Part shown: piece by piece, positions 10,570-22,879 of the stretch
Layout of the letters: the number at the start of each line of letters is the position of its first letter
How positions within the stretch are numbered: position 1 is the first letter of the stretch
Assembly (NCBI GenBank): GCA_034231615.1
Contig: CM067312.1
Location: 3,203,001-3,267,000 of the forward strand
Direction of reading: 5' to 3'
DNA: 64,000 nt
Origin: Meghimatium bilineatum
Lineage: Eukaryota; Mollusca; Gastropoda; Stylommatophora; Philomycidae
Notes under the pieces: generated by a model
Seen by the model: only the letters and a program-made list of their open reading frames with translations
What the model was told of the DNA's origin: nothing
Databases searched by the model: none
Program-made: the position numbers and the translations under genes

Positions 10570-10850
10570 TGTTCTGTTAATTTGCACAAAATAGATCTAC
10601 ATGGAGCTCTACAGTAAAAAAAAAAGATTCATCTTGTTAAAAGATGAGAAATGTGGCAGCTCAACAGAGGAGAGTTGCTAGAAAGTCATGGGTAGACCAA
10701 AAACCATCTACAATGGTCATCATACCCCTAGGACAATTGTTCAAGGACATTCGTGACCAGAATAGGTCTTATTAGCCATTTATGACCTCATAGTCAAGGA
10801 CATAACTCTAACTGAATTTCAAAAGTAGATGTAACAACTGGCCATCATAA
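10570..10850 (-). repeat. Interspersed repeat, family V
   Basis: The reverse complement aligns with 1975-2250. It lies just after the PLRG1 poly(A) signal. Confidence 0.65.
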
Positions 10851-12627
10851 TCGTTTTCAGTAACTGACGCCAGGTGTTCTGAATGTCTCCTGTCCAACAA
10901 AAATAAGAGCTTTACTTCGGCTTATGATCGGGTGAGCACGGTTTTGTTTTTTCTCCTTCCTTCGGAGGGGTCTGCTTGCGATCGAATGGGCTTTAGAACG
11001 AGTATACACAGTAAATGGAAGCTACAGACATGAGCAAGACAACATTAACACAATGAACACAAACGAAGCCAATATATCCAGACTGAAACTGTATATTGCA
11101 ATATAGAGGAAAACTTACACTAAATTGGTATCAGCAACTTTTCAGCCAGCATCTGTGAAGAAACAATACAGACACCACAACCAATATTACAAGACTGTAC
11201 CAACTGAACTGTTTAGAGAATACAGGAGAACTTACTAATACACTTGACTGCGGTTTTCTTATACAGTGTAAATTGTTGTCAAATGTACTCAACCATAGAG
11301 TGGGACAGGTTAAGAGAAAACATTGATCAGCGGACATTCATTTAGAGCTGGAAATAAATTACATATGGCAGAGTCACCAGTAAACATTAACCCACTCAAT
11401 CTCGGCCAATCATGAAAACTCGGTGCTTCATGCCCAGAGCAAGGGAAATAACTCCGCTAAAATAAGAGGCGATTGTGCAAGAAAATTTATATAAAATACA
11501 ATCTGCAATCAATTTTTATGATGCAAAGTCCAATTAACAGATCAATAAAAGAGGTACAGATCTGTGAACATATCTTTGTGAATGTCATGTAAGACAAGCT
11601 TACTTGTTATGTAACATGGGAGAGGGAAAAAAAAGAGGACAGTTTCTTGTCAACTTTATTTACTTGTCAAAAGTATTTGCTGATAAATGTTCAAATGAAA
11701 ACCAGTTCACCAGTAGACATCATTCTGTTAACTAATTACTCCGGGCATATAGACCTATATATCTGGTCAAACAGGTTTCTAAAATGAATCTCATTTTCCC
11801 AAAAATGATACTAGCATACACAGACGTTGGTTTCTTTTGCGTCTACTTCAAATATTGACTGACATGGAAATAATAGTTAAGATAGTTAAGATAGGCCTAG
11901 TCATAACCAGTCACTGGATGAGGCACTTGCAGGACCAGATTTCTCGTGAAATTGATCAATATTGACACAGATCAGCTGTGTTTACTATTCGTAATCATTG
12001 CTAAGTTTGTGGCGTGCGGGGCGGAGCACGCCATCACTAGACCTACTATCGACGATGGTTGTTACTTTCACTAAATATTGATCTAATTCTCCTTCAATGT
12101 CTGATTCACTCACATTTTTCTCTAAGATTCCATTAAAAATATTGCCTATCAACATGATCTCAATCATAAGTAGGTCCATTCTTTTATTGAGTTTTGAAGG
12201 TCATATTCGATAACTCACTGCTCCTAACAGCTGTTATAAACATATGGAAAAATACACTGGAAGCCGCCATTACCGATAATCATGTCAGCGTTAAATTTAG
12301 CATGTCTATTTGAAAGGCATCTGTGGTGGACGACGGCAGTGTAGTACCCCATGTGTATGGCAGCATGCATATATATATATATATGTTAGTCTAGTATGGA
12401 AATGGTGCATTTTCTGAGACAGAACTAATTTTGCAATATTTATAGTTCAAAACATCAACTGGTAAAATACAACAAATCAACCACAATGCACTAATTGTGC
12501 CTTTCAACCAAGTGTCAGAGCACTTACACAATAGCTCTGGTAATAATTTATATTGTTTAGCTTTGGTTTCTGTGAAGATTCAGAACATTGACACTGTGCT
12601 ACGTTGATAATGATACTTGACATAATA
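10851..12627. other. Intergenic DNA, no gene seen
   Basis: AT-rich with only short broken frames. A perfect 7 bp stem GGCGTGC...GCACGCC lies at 12011-12032 and a short (AT)n run near 12370. Nothing else was recognised. Confidence 0.45.
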
Positions 12628-12965
12628 AATATCATCATCAAGTGCCATCTCTGCAGTGAAGTTTGGCTGCAACGGACCTCCAACATTCTCTCTCTTGCTT
12701 TGGTGGTGCACTCTGTTAGACTGTAACCTGTCCATCTTGTGACGTTTTACTGCCGCTTGTCTATCTCTTGCTCTCCTCCCTTCGACTTTACCATCAAATA
12801 ATATCTTCAACAAAGTTTTTAATCCAAAGGTCTAAAAGTATAAAATACTTTATTTGCCTGATCTATATTTTAATAGTTTTTTTTTCATACGCAGTGTTGT
12901 TAGAACCTCTTTTTCTTTGCATAAAGTTCTCCCTATTCTTCTATATATCCAGATCCTGGTAGGAC
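12628..12965 (-). repeat. LINE 3' fragment, family LA
   Basis: The minus translation includes LFDGKVEGRRARDRQ, MDRLQSNRVHHQSKR and NFTAEMALDDDIYY, ending in an ATGATGATA tail. Same family as 15867-16699. Confidence 0.75.
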
Positions 12966-14774
12966 ATCAATTATGTCTTCTAATTGTTTGTTTATTGTCC
13001 AATAATAAGCATAACTAGACAGATATTCCAGTAACAATATCAGATTAATACAGTATTTATAACTAGACAGAAACTAGCAACACTATTGTTAGAAAATGTT
13101 TATTCTCTTGTCAAAACTGCTATTCTACAACCGAACATACACAAAATCAATCGAAGAATCACTTATAGGGTTGTACATTTCTTGCTACATTACGCAGAGA
13201 TGTGTCCACATTTGTAATGAAACAAACCATACATTATTTACGGAAATGAAATTTCGGTAAACTAAAGAGTCAGTAAACCACAGCATTCAATGATCTGCGC
13301 ACTATGCACTGAGTGGCTCCCAATGCTCTCCTGGATGACCCTGGGGACAGGGCTCTCAGTGCGCTGCATGCTTTCAATTCATCGGCAGCAGAAGTTGCGA
13401 CTTTTTAACCTCCTAGTCACGACAGAAGAATGAAATTATGCATAATTTTTTAAAAGTTGGAATGTGGACACATCTCCCTATAATGAACCCATATCTTTTA
13501 AACTGGACAGAGGTTATTGGGAAAACACATACAAGTGCTTCTATGAAAGTATGGACTCTAATCTTAATGAAATAATGTACACAAGCAACTGCATGTAACA
13601 TGTCTCCAGGTTATCAAATATCAAGGAGAATCATACTGTGGTGATGAGGTGCTAGAAAAACTCAACATCTCTTGAGATATTCATTAGTGATGTTTGTGAA
13701 GTAAACTATCTATAGCCTTCTCCACTTGGTCTCTGCTCATGTTTGATAGGGGAAGACTGGATTCTTTGCCATGCTCTGTCGATATACAAATAAACTTTTG
13801 TTACAGGTTTACTTATGCCACACAAGGTATGTACTTCTTATAAACAATCATACATCAAATTAAATGTCTACAATCTAGTTCATTTGTAATATTATTTTTA
13901 TTGTTTTTTCTCCATTATCCTACATGTGTTCTTGAAAAAGACCCTTTAGTCAAAACGATTAAGTGTGTTTTGTAAACTTGACTACATTTTGTCATGATTT
14001 AGACTGAACAGTAAAATAAATTACTTTATACTTTTCATTAAAACCTATTAAACGTCACCACACTTTGCGACTATAGTCAAAAGATAAAATTTATTTTCTG
14101 TAGCTGTTCACGACTATAGCTGTCCTACCTCCATACCTCTTTCTACAAAAATATCGTGATTGTAAACAAACGTTATTTACCCGGTTAAATAAGAGAAATG
14201 AAAGTGGGCCTAATTAGTTTCTAACTAAATAGAATGCGTTATAGATCAGTTGTGATTGTGTTCATCTGCCACTGTATTCCGTCAAAGTCATTCAAAATTA
14301 CAACTTATTTTGAGAAATATTTTTCTAAATTCAGATTTCTTTTGCATAGCCAATAATATTAGTTCAATTGACGTGATTAATTTTTTTTTTTACAAAGATG
14401 AATGTTATATGAAAATGTAGTTTAATTATAAAATAATGGCGGAGTAATCTAGGTCTATGCCACGGCATTTATCCTGCATTTTATATATCGGAAATCTTTA
14501 CCAAATTCTAGGTCTAGTTGGTAATGTTCACAAATGATATCAGATATCACACATACCCCAACAAAACATACATCATTATATGCAGTAACCATTCCTTTAT
14601 TTCCACATACAAAAATAAAATTATACACACAGCTTTAAAAACAAACAAGTTATTGCATATCCCAAATTCCCTCCATAAATAGCGCGTAAGGGCACAAAGA
14701 CAAATGCTGTGGCAGGCAAAAATGATTAAATTTTTAATTCTGCATGGTGAAGGTTAAGAAAACTTCTCTCGTGT
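12966..14774. other. Intergenic DNA, no gene seen
   Basis: The only recognisable piece is a repeat at about 13905-14035, sharing CTTGAAAAAGACCCTTTAGT, CAAAACGATTAAG and GTTTTGTAAACTTGACTACA with 56945-57040. It belongs to the hammerhead-like motif group. Confidence 0.4.
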
Positions 14775-14941
14775 GGTAACTGGGACCTGGACACGTTCAG
14801 GGTGCAAAGGATTGGACCACTGTCTTATTTCCAGATATGTCAAAGGAGGTGACTACAGAAAGTTGAGAGTTGGCTGACAACCTGTCACCTGTGAAATAAT
14901 CATTGTCATATTTTGTCTCAATTTCTTATTATTGTCTTCTA
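14775..14941 (+). repeat. Family W repeat, 5' half (interrupted by piggyBac)
   Basis: GGGTGCAAAGGATTGGACCA through GACAACCTGTCACCTGTGAA to TTATTGTCTTCTAT. The sequence resumes at 18811 with ATGATCTCAGTGGATGATGA, as in the uninterrupted copy at 9650-9690. Confidence 0.75.
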
Positions 14942-15489
14942 TTAACACTTTGCTGACCAAGAATCCTGAGCATTTCTATCTCTCATTACCAAGGCTATTT
15001 GTACATCTTAGAGAAATTTTGAGCATAAAAAATTGAAAACACATTGTATAAAAATGTTCTGACTCACAATGGATGTTTCTTATGCACAATAAACTTAATA
15101 TATGTAACTTAGTCATGTGATCATGGTGGCCATCGTGAATGTACTAGGTTATTTATAGATATTTGCAGGTGCTTTTCAAAATCAATTATTTTCCCTGAAT
15201 TTAAGATGAATGTGCTGATGGTCAATGCACTAAAATGTGAAGAATATGGACAGTAATCAATAAAACGTACATTATTGACATATGAATTCAACAAATTACA
15301 TTTCAATAAATGATAAAATTTGGTAATAAAAATGAAATTGTTTTAATTGTATTTTTATTTCTTGAGTAAATTATGTGTCAGTGGATTCTAGTAACGAATA
15401 ACTGAATGTTTTGAATAGTTCTGTAAATCTGGTTAGTCTGAACTGCTTTCTTCATTAGTGGTGGTTGAAGTTGTAGGAATGAGTGGCTG

Positions 15490-17390
15490 CTAAAGTTTCC
15501 TTCGATGCCGCTGATAATCCTCACCAGTGTGATATAATTTGAAGCAGGGCATCAAGCATAGAGATACATTGCAATCAGTGCAGTACATGCAGGTCTGACT
15601 CCTTTTTCCTGCAGTTTTACACACTATACAGTCTGGTTTGTACCTTGACCTTTCATATTTATCAGGAAAATGTCGTCCAGTAAGTTGTTCTGTTGTAGGC
15701 TGTGGAATTGTTGTTCTCATTTTTTGTCCAAGAACAGCTTGTTCTATAACAACAAGACTGATATTCTGCCTGAACTTGTTTGCAGTGATAGCAGGATTAA
15801 CACTGTTATAGATGATATGTCCATTTACCAGTGCAGTGTCAACTAGGAAGTGGTATAATGGTAGATCAATTCAAGATCAATGGGAAAATAATAAACAACC
15901 TTAGATATGCCGATGACACTGTTCTTTTAGCAGAAAGTGAACGAACTACAAAGACTAATAGACCAAGTCAATAAATCAAGTAATGAATATGGGTAATATG
16001 AATATAAATATCCAAAAAACAAAAACCATGATAATCAGCAAAGACACAGAAGAACAAGAGCTAAACATAAACATACATGGAGAGAAACTACAACAAGTAA
16101 AGCATTATCAATATCTTGGACACAAAGTCACAAATGATGGCAGACGTGAAACAGAAGTTCAAAGAAGAATAGGAATGGCTAAAAGTACCTTCAATGACAT
16201 GAGGAAAATATTAACATCTAAACAAATTACAAACAAGTTGAAAATGAGAATTATAAAATGCTATATCTACTCTATTTTAATGTATGGCTCAGAAACATGG
16301 ACACTAAATAAACAATTAGAAGACAGAATTGATGTGGTGTGTATATTTGAGATGTGGGTATATAGAAGAATAGGGAGAACATCATGGAAAGAGAAGAAAA
16401 CAAATAAAGAGGTGCTAAAGACACTTAATATGAAGAAAGAACTACTAAGAGAAATAAAGATCAGGCAAATAAAATATTTTGGTCACATTAAAAGACATGA
16501 CACCTTATTGAAGATCTTACTTGAGGGTAAAGTCAAAGGGAGGTGAGCAAGAGGTAGGCAGAGATACAAGTGGGAGAGTAACATCACACGATGGACAGGT
16601 TACAGTCTAGCAGAATGTACCACCAAGACAAGAGATGGGATGTTGGAGATCCGTTGCAGCCAACCTTCGTTGCGGAGTTGGCACTTAATGATGATGATGA
16701 ATGGTAGATACCACTTATAGGAAATGTGGGTATTGATAGCCAGCTCTAAATTGGCAGAAGTGGTCAGCTCCTCTCATGTATTTGCTGAATTTGTCTGCAA
16801 GAAAAGGTTTGTGAATTGTCCTACCTTCAGGAATACCTCTATTTCTAATGGTCTTGTCAATAACTGGAGTGGATAGTAGATATAAGGTTAACCCTTTTTG
16901 TATCATGCCAAGTGATGTCTAGCATATTTTTATCTTCTGACACAAAAGATGGCATCATCTGTTTTTTTCAGTTTCAGAATCTTGTTGAGTGTAAGTTGGC
17001 AAAATGATCTCAAGAAGAGGTCTTATCTTGAACAGGCGATCATAGCCAGGCTGTCCCGTTGAAATTCTAACCTGATTATTATTGAAGAGAAGATTTCTGT
17101 GAAGCACTTTTGAATAGGGTGTGACATTTAACCAATAGTTCTTGCACAAGTAGTCAGAAACAGCTGGTTTACAACACATTCCCATTGCAATATGTAGGCC
17201 AATGAAAGCAGAGATCACATATACTGTATCAGTTCTGCCCCAAGACAACTACGTGAATTTAGCACTGCCTGTGTGGTCATCTAGGTGGTTTTCACCATAT
17301 CTATTCACTTCTGTGATATGATGAATGACAGTGTCAGGGAAAATGTTTAAACAAATTGATGCACTGAAATCCATCTGTGCTTGTCATGAC
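15490..17390 (-). pseudogene. piggyBac transposase relic, split by a LINE
   Basis: Reading the minus strand from about 17390, residues resembling the DDE_Tnp_1_7 family appear: FIGLHIAMGMCCKPAVSDYL, GQPGYDRLFKIRPLLE, then VIDKTIRNRGIPEGRTIH, and RGADHFCQFRAGY, where the family has a GVD-DQ motif. After the LINE comes YHFLVDTALVNGHIIYNS, and then a C-terminal Cys/His finger (CIVCKTAGKRSQ, CMYCTDCNVSLCLMPCF, YH). Frames are broken by stops (for example before SWGRTDTVY). The element lost coding capacity before or after the LINE hit. Full-length relatives are usually about 550-600 residues. Confidence 0.85.
15867..16699 (+). mobile_element. LINE insertion, family LA, 5'-truncated, with target duplication
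   Basis: 833 bp flanked by AATGGTAGAT at 15857-15866 and 16700-16709. It opens inside the RT domain (INGKIINNLRYADDTVLLAE, carrying the catalytic YADD box), then HYQYLGHKVTNDGRRE, ILMYGSETWTLNKQLEDRID, IRQIKYFGHIKRHDTLL and LEGKVKGR. The 3' tail is (ATG)n. One frameshift separates the YADD part from the long frame at 15983-16546. It is the best preserved LA copy here. Confidence 0.9.
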
Positions 17391-17399
17391 ACCTTGTTG

Positions 17400-17831
17400 T
17401 TCATTCTATGAAGCAAGAGTACTTAGCTCAATAAGTTCATTCTATGAAGCAAGAGTACTTAGCTCAATAAGTTCATTCTATGAAGCAAGAGTACTTAGCT
17501 CAATAAGTTCATTCTATGAAGCAAGAGTACTTAGCTCAATAAGTTCATTCTATGAAGCAAGAGTACTTAGCTCAATAAGTTCATTCTATGAAGCAAGAGT
17601 ACTTAGCTCAATAAGTTCATTCTATGAAGCAAGAGTACTTAGCTCAATAAGTTCATTCTATGAAGCAAGAGTACTTAGCTCAATAAGTTCATTCTATGAA
17701 GCAAGAGTACTTAGCTCAATAAGTTCATTCTATGAAGCAAGAGTACTTAGCTCAATAAGTTCATTCTATGAAGCAAGAGTACTTAGCTCAATAAGTTCAT
17801 TCTATGAAGCAAGAGTACTTAGCTCAATAAG
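17400..17831. repeat. Minisatellite, 12 x 36 bp
   Basis: Twelve units, identical by eye, of TTCATTCTATGAAGCAAGAG plus TACTTAGCTCAATAAG. Because 36 is a multiple of 3, the plus frame reads a 12-residue SFYEARVLSSIS repeat. It lies in the piggyBac 5' region on the minus strand. Homogeneity suggests recent expansion or gene conversion. Confidence 0.97.
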
Positions 17832-18127
17832 TTCATTTCTAGCAGGGTTTCTCCATGCTCAATGATTGTTTTGCATGTCAGTTCTTTCATGGCCAATTCT
17901 GCCACACCTAATTTCACTTTCAACCCTATTCACACTTACTAAAACACCTGCATCGCTTATGTTGTTATTATCGAATTATCGTAATTAGCCTATCATTTAG
18001 GCTATCAAAACTACTCCATGAAACATGCACTTTCAGTTTAAGATTCGCTCCAAGAACAGAATCATCTCTGCTGTAATGTTGGTCAACATTTTCTACCATG
18101 GTAATTATATCAAACACACTAAGAAAC

Positions 18128-18592
18128 ACCACAAAACTCCAACATCATCCCTATTCTATCATATGGATGCGAAAGTTGGAAAGCCATAAAAGCCACAGAT
18201 AAGAGACTAGACTCCTTTGAAAACAAATGCCTACGTACCATCCTGAATGTTAAGTGGAGTGACTTTAAATCTAACACTACTATAAGAGAGGAAAGCAAAC
18301 AAACCTATATATCTTCCTTCATTAGACAAAGGCGTTGGACTTACATCAGCCAGTTCTCAGAATGAACAGCCTAATTCCCCAGCAGTCACTATGGTGGGTG
18401 CCACCTGGAGTAAGAAGAAGAGGGAGACCTAGAGAAACTCTACGAAGAACCATTAATAGAGAAGGCATGTCAATGAACCTAAACAACACGCAACAATTGA
18501 AAGACCTGGCAACACAAAGACAGAAATGGAAAGCTATGGTTTCTTCCATATGCGCCGCCTATGGCCCTGGAGGAACATAACATAACATAACA
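18128..18592 (+). repeat. LINE 3' fragment, family LD, (AACAT)n-tailed
   Basis: The translation includes LRMNSLIPQQSLWWVPPGVR, RRGRPRETLRRTINREGMSM and QRQKWKAMVSSICAAYGPGG, then the tail AACATAACATAACA. Nearly identical, in reverse, to 57750-58200. Confidence 0.85.
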
Positions 18593-18810
18593 ATTATATC
18601 TAACAGGCAAACGTGTGCACAAACAATGGCATTTTAATAATTTTTAGCCACCAAATACAGCTAAACGTCGTAACTCAGGGGAGCAGCCATTTTGGAATTG
18701 CGTAGTGCCTCAGATGAGGTATATTTAGTAACAAATATCACTATGGGGCTGTATTTCTCATGCAAAATAGTAATTTCGATGATCGTCGAAATTGGTCACC
18801 AAAGTGTTAA

Positions 18811-18870
18811 ATGATCTCAGTGGATGATGAATAGATGCAGGCCAGTGAATACAGACATTTGCAATAACAA
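18811..18870 (+). repeat. Family W repeat, 3' half
   Basis: ATGATCTCAGTGGATGATGA and GATGCAGGCCAGTGAATACA continue the copy interrupted at 14941. Confidence 0.7.
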
Positions 18871-19483
18871 ATAAAATACAAGTATTGAGGTTATTAGGAG
18901 GAAGGCAGTGAGTCGAAATGAGATATGGAACAATGTCAAGCAAATCTATAAGTGATGTTCGTTGCATGTGGTTGGAGAACAAGACTGAAAATTAATCAAT
19001 ATTCCAAAGAAAGGCTCTCCCGGTCACCATAGTGGCAACATAATGAGTCTGTCACTGAAGCCTCAGCACTGCCATGATGTGAAGCTGGAGAAATATTTTA
19101 TAAATAAGATATAGATATATGCTCACCGTATCTTGCATATACTTTTGGCTGTACATTGCTTGCTTCCCGTACAAGAAATGGAAATGTTGGGTTATTTTTC
19201 TTCAGTGCTACATAATTTTTCTCCAAGAACTCCCTGCACACAAAAAATTAAAATAAACCAGACATGAGATGATTTTTCTGTGAAGTTGCTTGCACACTGA
19301 AGTACTTACTACCAACTTATTTTATAACTAAACTCTACTACAATGATATTTGAATTATGACAGCTTACCATTTGGTATTTAATTTCACTGTGTAGACAAC
19401 CTGTTTAAAGTCACAGTGTATAATGTGGGCCTGAGTAAGGCCTGTCCAACTTCGACTTTATTTTACTGTTTTATATAGGCCTA
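18871..19483. other. Intergenic DNA, no gene seen
   Basis: No supported frame or repeat copy recognised. Confidence 0.4.
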
Positions 19484-20875
19484 TCTGGCTGAAGTAAAGT
19501 ATAGTTCGTCGCTGTGACCTTTGCTCTAGTTTCGATGTGTTTTCTGACCTTTGTTGTGTGATTTGGCAAGCTTACAGGTAAGTACTTAGAGTAAGGTTAG
19601 GATTAGAAATAATATTTCTAATGTGTGCGCGCACCTCGCTCCGTGTGTAGCGGGCAGAAATACTGATCGCTCACCACAAATAATAGGAAATTGTAAAAAT
19701 GTGTAAATTGGAAAACAAACAGATTATGCATAAGTTCGTCTGTGTCTAGATTTGAACTCAAGTGATTGTCGGATGTGACGTCACGGCAGCCATTATTTTG
19801 ATTGGTGTTACACAGGAATCCATGATGTTCGATAGTTAAAATTATCAACAGTGTGCTATTTTTAGTACAGTGAAGAACTATTCTTTACTTTCACCACCTA
19901 TCCTACTAAATAGGACCTGATGCTAGTATTAAGTTCCTTAGGCATGAGGTCTAGATAATAATATATGATTGTAATCTGATAATTATTTATTAGTAGGCCC
20001 TAACACCAGCCTGAAGCCTATTTTTCAGGAAACCCACTGCAGATTTGCTAATGAAATACTCCGTCTAAAGGTAGGTACTTGGACATCTGAGATTAGCGTG
20101 TTTGGAAAAATTTGCCTAGGCTATAAATTTCTTGTGACTTTTACTACATTTTAGTGATGTCGTCGCGTGTCATGTTTTAAACTAGATTTATTAAGTTCTT
20201 TCACCATTTTTTTTTATATATGTAACTTTTAAGGATACAAGACGATGCAGAAAAAAGCAGTTAATTATTTTAAAACAGCAACATTTGTTTTAATTATACA
20301 AATTGGCCACCATTTTGAATATTAATTAGTTGTACATGCTTCTGATAATCACAGCAATGTGATCAACAGATGCGTCTTGTCTTTGCGAATACAAAAATAT
20401 ATAATTTTGTGGTATTTTATTATGTTTAATAGATATTTAATTTATTTTCATTATAATTATGCAAATTAGCAGCCATTTTGAATATCAATTAGTTCTGTCA
20501 CTATCTGAACATTGCAGAAATGTATCAACATAAACGTCTTGTCTTCACGAACACAAAAATGTATAGTTTGTGTCTTATATTATTGAAAATAACAAAGATA
20601 ATTCAGAAATTGTCAGCTCAGCTACACTTTGTGGTCACAAGTTTTATTTATTTTTTCCTATATGTTTCATGTAAATTATTTTGGGTGAAAGTACAGAATA
20701 GTTCTCCGCTGTGCTATAAATAGCACACTGTTGATAATTTTAAAGATCCAATGTCATGGATTCCCGTGTAACACCAATCAAAATAATGGCTGCCGTGACG
20801 TCACATCCGACAATAACTTGAGTTCAAATCTAGACACAGACGAACTTATGCATAATCTGTTTGTTTTCTAATTTA

Positions 20876-21771
20876 CGAGGCGTGTTCAAATGAAAACGGG
20901 ACTTGTTACACCACGCGTGATAGAGCGCACTGATATTGATGACATTTTGCACTAGTAATGAGTATCCAATAATTTACATACGGTCACGTGTTCATCTTCC
21001 CAGCATGCATATGTGCTGCAGAAGACTGTTAACAATATGGCGGGTGTGATTCCGAACCCGTCCAAAGTGAATCAGCGTGCTGTGATCCAGTTTCTTTCAT
21101 TTGAAGGATGTCAAGCAGTAGACATTCATCGGAGAATGAAGGCAGCATATGGTGACAAATGTTTGTCGAGGACCAGAGTGATGGAGTGGGTGCGTATGTT
21201 TAAAGACGGACGTGAGTTAACGGCAGATCTTGCACGGCCAGGTCAGGCGCATATTGTTGCAACAGAAGAAGCCATAGCCGTGCTTGATAAAGCAGTACTG
21301 ACTGACCATCAAGGCTAAGCGACCAGGCAGACTTTCTCAAGGTGTGATTCTTCTCCACGACAACGCTCGTCCGCACGTCGCAAAAATTGTGCAGGAAACA
21401 TTGGCAAAGAAGAATTGGGAAGTTCTTCATCACCCAGCCTATAGTCCCGATTTATCCCCGTGTGATTTCCATTTGTTCGGACCGTTGAAGAAAGCACTAA
21501 AGGGACAGCGATTCAACAGCGACGCAGACGTGAAGACAGCGGTGACCACATGGTTCAGAGAACAGCCACGCAACTTTTTCTCGGACGGCATTCGACGTCT
21601 ACCTAAACAGTGGGATGCTTGCCTAAATGCATACGGAGATTTTTTCTGATGAACCCAGGTGCATTCTTATTCACAAGTGGTTGCTTTGTTCAATTCCGTT
21701 GAAAATATTAAATTGCGTATGATACTTTTTAAATAAATCCACAAGTCCCGTTTTCATTTGAACACGCCTCG
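20876..21771 (+). mobile_element. mariner element, internally deleted, at a TA site
   Basis: Terminal inverted repeats of about 31 bp (CGAGGCGTGTTCAAATGAAA at left, its complement ending at 21771) between TA 20874-20875 and TA 21772-21773. The opposite arm of the host foldback preserves the empty site with one TA. The inner sequence holds both ends of a transposase gene with the middle missing. Confidence 0.93.
21037..21649 (+). pseudogene. mariner transposase, internal deletion and frameshift
   Basis: The N-terminal part (VNQRAVIQFLSFEGCQAVDI, HRRMKAAYGDKCLSRTRVME) is the helix-turn-helix DNA-binding half. After about residue 93 the frame breaks, and the segment holding the first catalytic Asp is absent. 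The C-terminal part retains LLHDNARPHVAK and HHPAYSPDLSPCDFHLFGPL, carrying the second and third Asp of the D-D34D triad. About 200 of the usual 340-350 residues remain, so it is catalytically dead. Confidence 0.9.
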
Positions 21772-21997
21772 TACACATTTTTTACAATTTCCTATTATTT
21801 GTGGTGAGCAATCAGTATTTCTGCCTGCTATACACGGAGCGAGGTGCGCGCACACATTAGAAATATTATTTCTAATCCTAACCTTACAAGTACTTACCCG
21901 TAAGCTTGCCAAATCACACAACAAAGGTCAGAAAACACATCGAAACTAGAGCAAAGGTCACAGCGGAGAACTATAATGTACTGTACTTCAGCCTGGA

Positions 21998-22879
21998 TGA
22001 AGTAAATATAGGCATCTAAAAATAGCAGATATTATGCCTTAGTTATTGCCATTTGAAAACAATGAAGTTATTTTAATGTTCATAAACCATTTGTTCACAC
22101 ATGTATGAATTTTGAACGATCCATGTTCTTGTATAGACCTTGCTTTTTCAATTTCTGCAAACCTATGTCTATCCAATTTTTATCGACATGCTTGTCCGCC
22201 ATTTTTAATTTTAATACTGGCTGTTGTTTCTTGTTATGCTGATAGCAGGTAACAATCATGTATTTAAATAAATATTCTTGTTTTAGTATCGTAATTATCA
22301 TGTCTCTCATTTACATATTGCTTTTATAAAAATCATATGCGCATCTGCTGTATAAATATCTAGATCATGCAGTAACAATGTAAAATTTATATCAACATTT
22401 GCGAGTCTGTTCTGCCATGCCATTGCCATGACGACGGAAGTGTTTTTTATCAATAACATGTAGGATTAATAAACATAAATTTGTTCAAAAGTCCTTAATA
22501 ATTTTGAATTAGACCTATACCTATTTTATAAATATATAAGGCATAAGGCCTAATGATGTTAGTAAGTTGCATTTTAATTAGGCCTATGTAATCATTATTG
22601 GTACATAACTTTTAAGTAACTTCCCGTGTAGTGAGTGAGCTCACATTTTCTCACAAAAGTCCTAAATTGCAAGGCAGCAATAGGGATCTTGCACATAAAG
22701 GATATTGGAAACAATCAGCTGAGGGGAGTACCTGTCCTATATTTATATCATTGACTGGAGTTTGTGAGGCTTCCATTTTATGTATAATGAAATGTAATTT
22801 ATTTAATTTATCAATGAAATTTTCTGCATTTTGTTCTTTTAGATGCAGAAACTTATTTATATTTTTGTTGTTATAGACG
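21998..22879. other. Intergenic DNA, no gene seen
   Basis: AT-rich. No supported exon, RNA or duplicated repeat was recognised. Confidence 0.4.

Larger units (their letters stand above)
14946..18806 (-). mobile_element. piggyBac-type DNA transposon, degenerate, with nested inserts
   Basis: Bounded by TTAA at 14942-14945 and 18807-18810, the piggyBac target. Terminal inverted repeats are CACTTTGCTGACCAA (14946-14960) and its complement TTGGTCACCAAAGTG (18792-18806), 14 of 15 matching. Joining the flanks at TTAA restores a family W repeat. Inside are a minus-strand transposase relic, a LINE insertion at 15867-16699 with a 10 bp target duplication, a 12 x 36 bp minisatellite and a second LINE at 18128-18592. 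Not autonomous. Confidence 0.88.
19484..21997. mobile_element. Foldback DNA element with about 415 bp inverted arms, containing a mariner
   Basis: The left arm 19484-19897 is the reverse complement of the right arm 20683-21997 once the mariner at 20876-21771 is removed (about 414 versus 417 bp). Shared blocks are CTGTGACCTTTGCTCTAGTT, GATTTGGCAAGCTTAC, ATGTGTGCGCGCACCTCGCT, GATGTGACGTCACGGCAGCC and TGTTACACAGGAATCCATGA. The 785 bp centre is AT-rich with an imperfect direct repeat (20283-20420 versus 20450-20580). No transposase was recognised, so it is non-autonomous. Superfamily unknown. Confidence 0.85.

Noticed and set aside
17377-17865. 162-codon frame with SFYEARVLSSIS repeats
   Set aside because: 12 x 36 bp array within a decayed transposon. 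The multiple-of-three unit makes it open by default.
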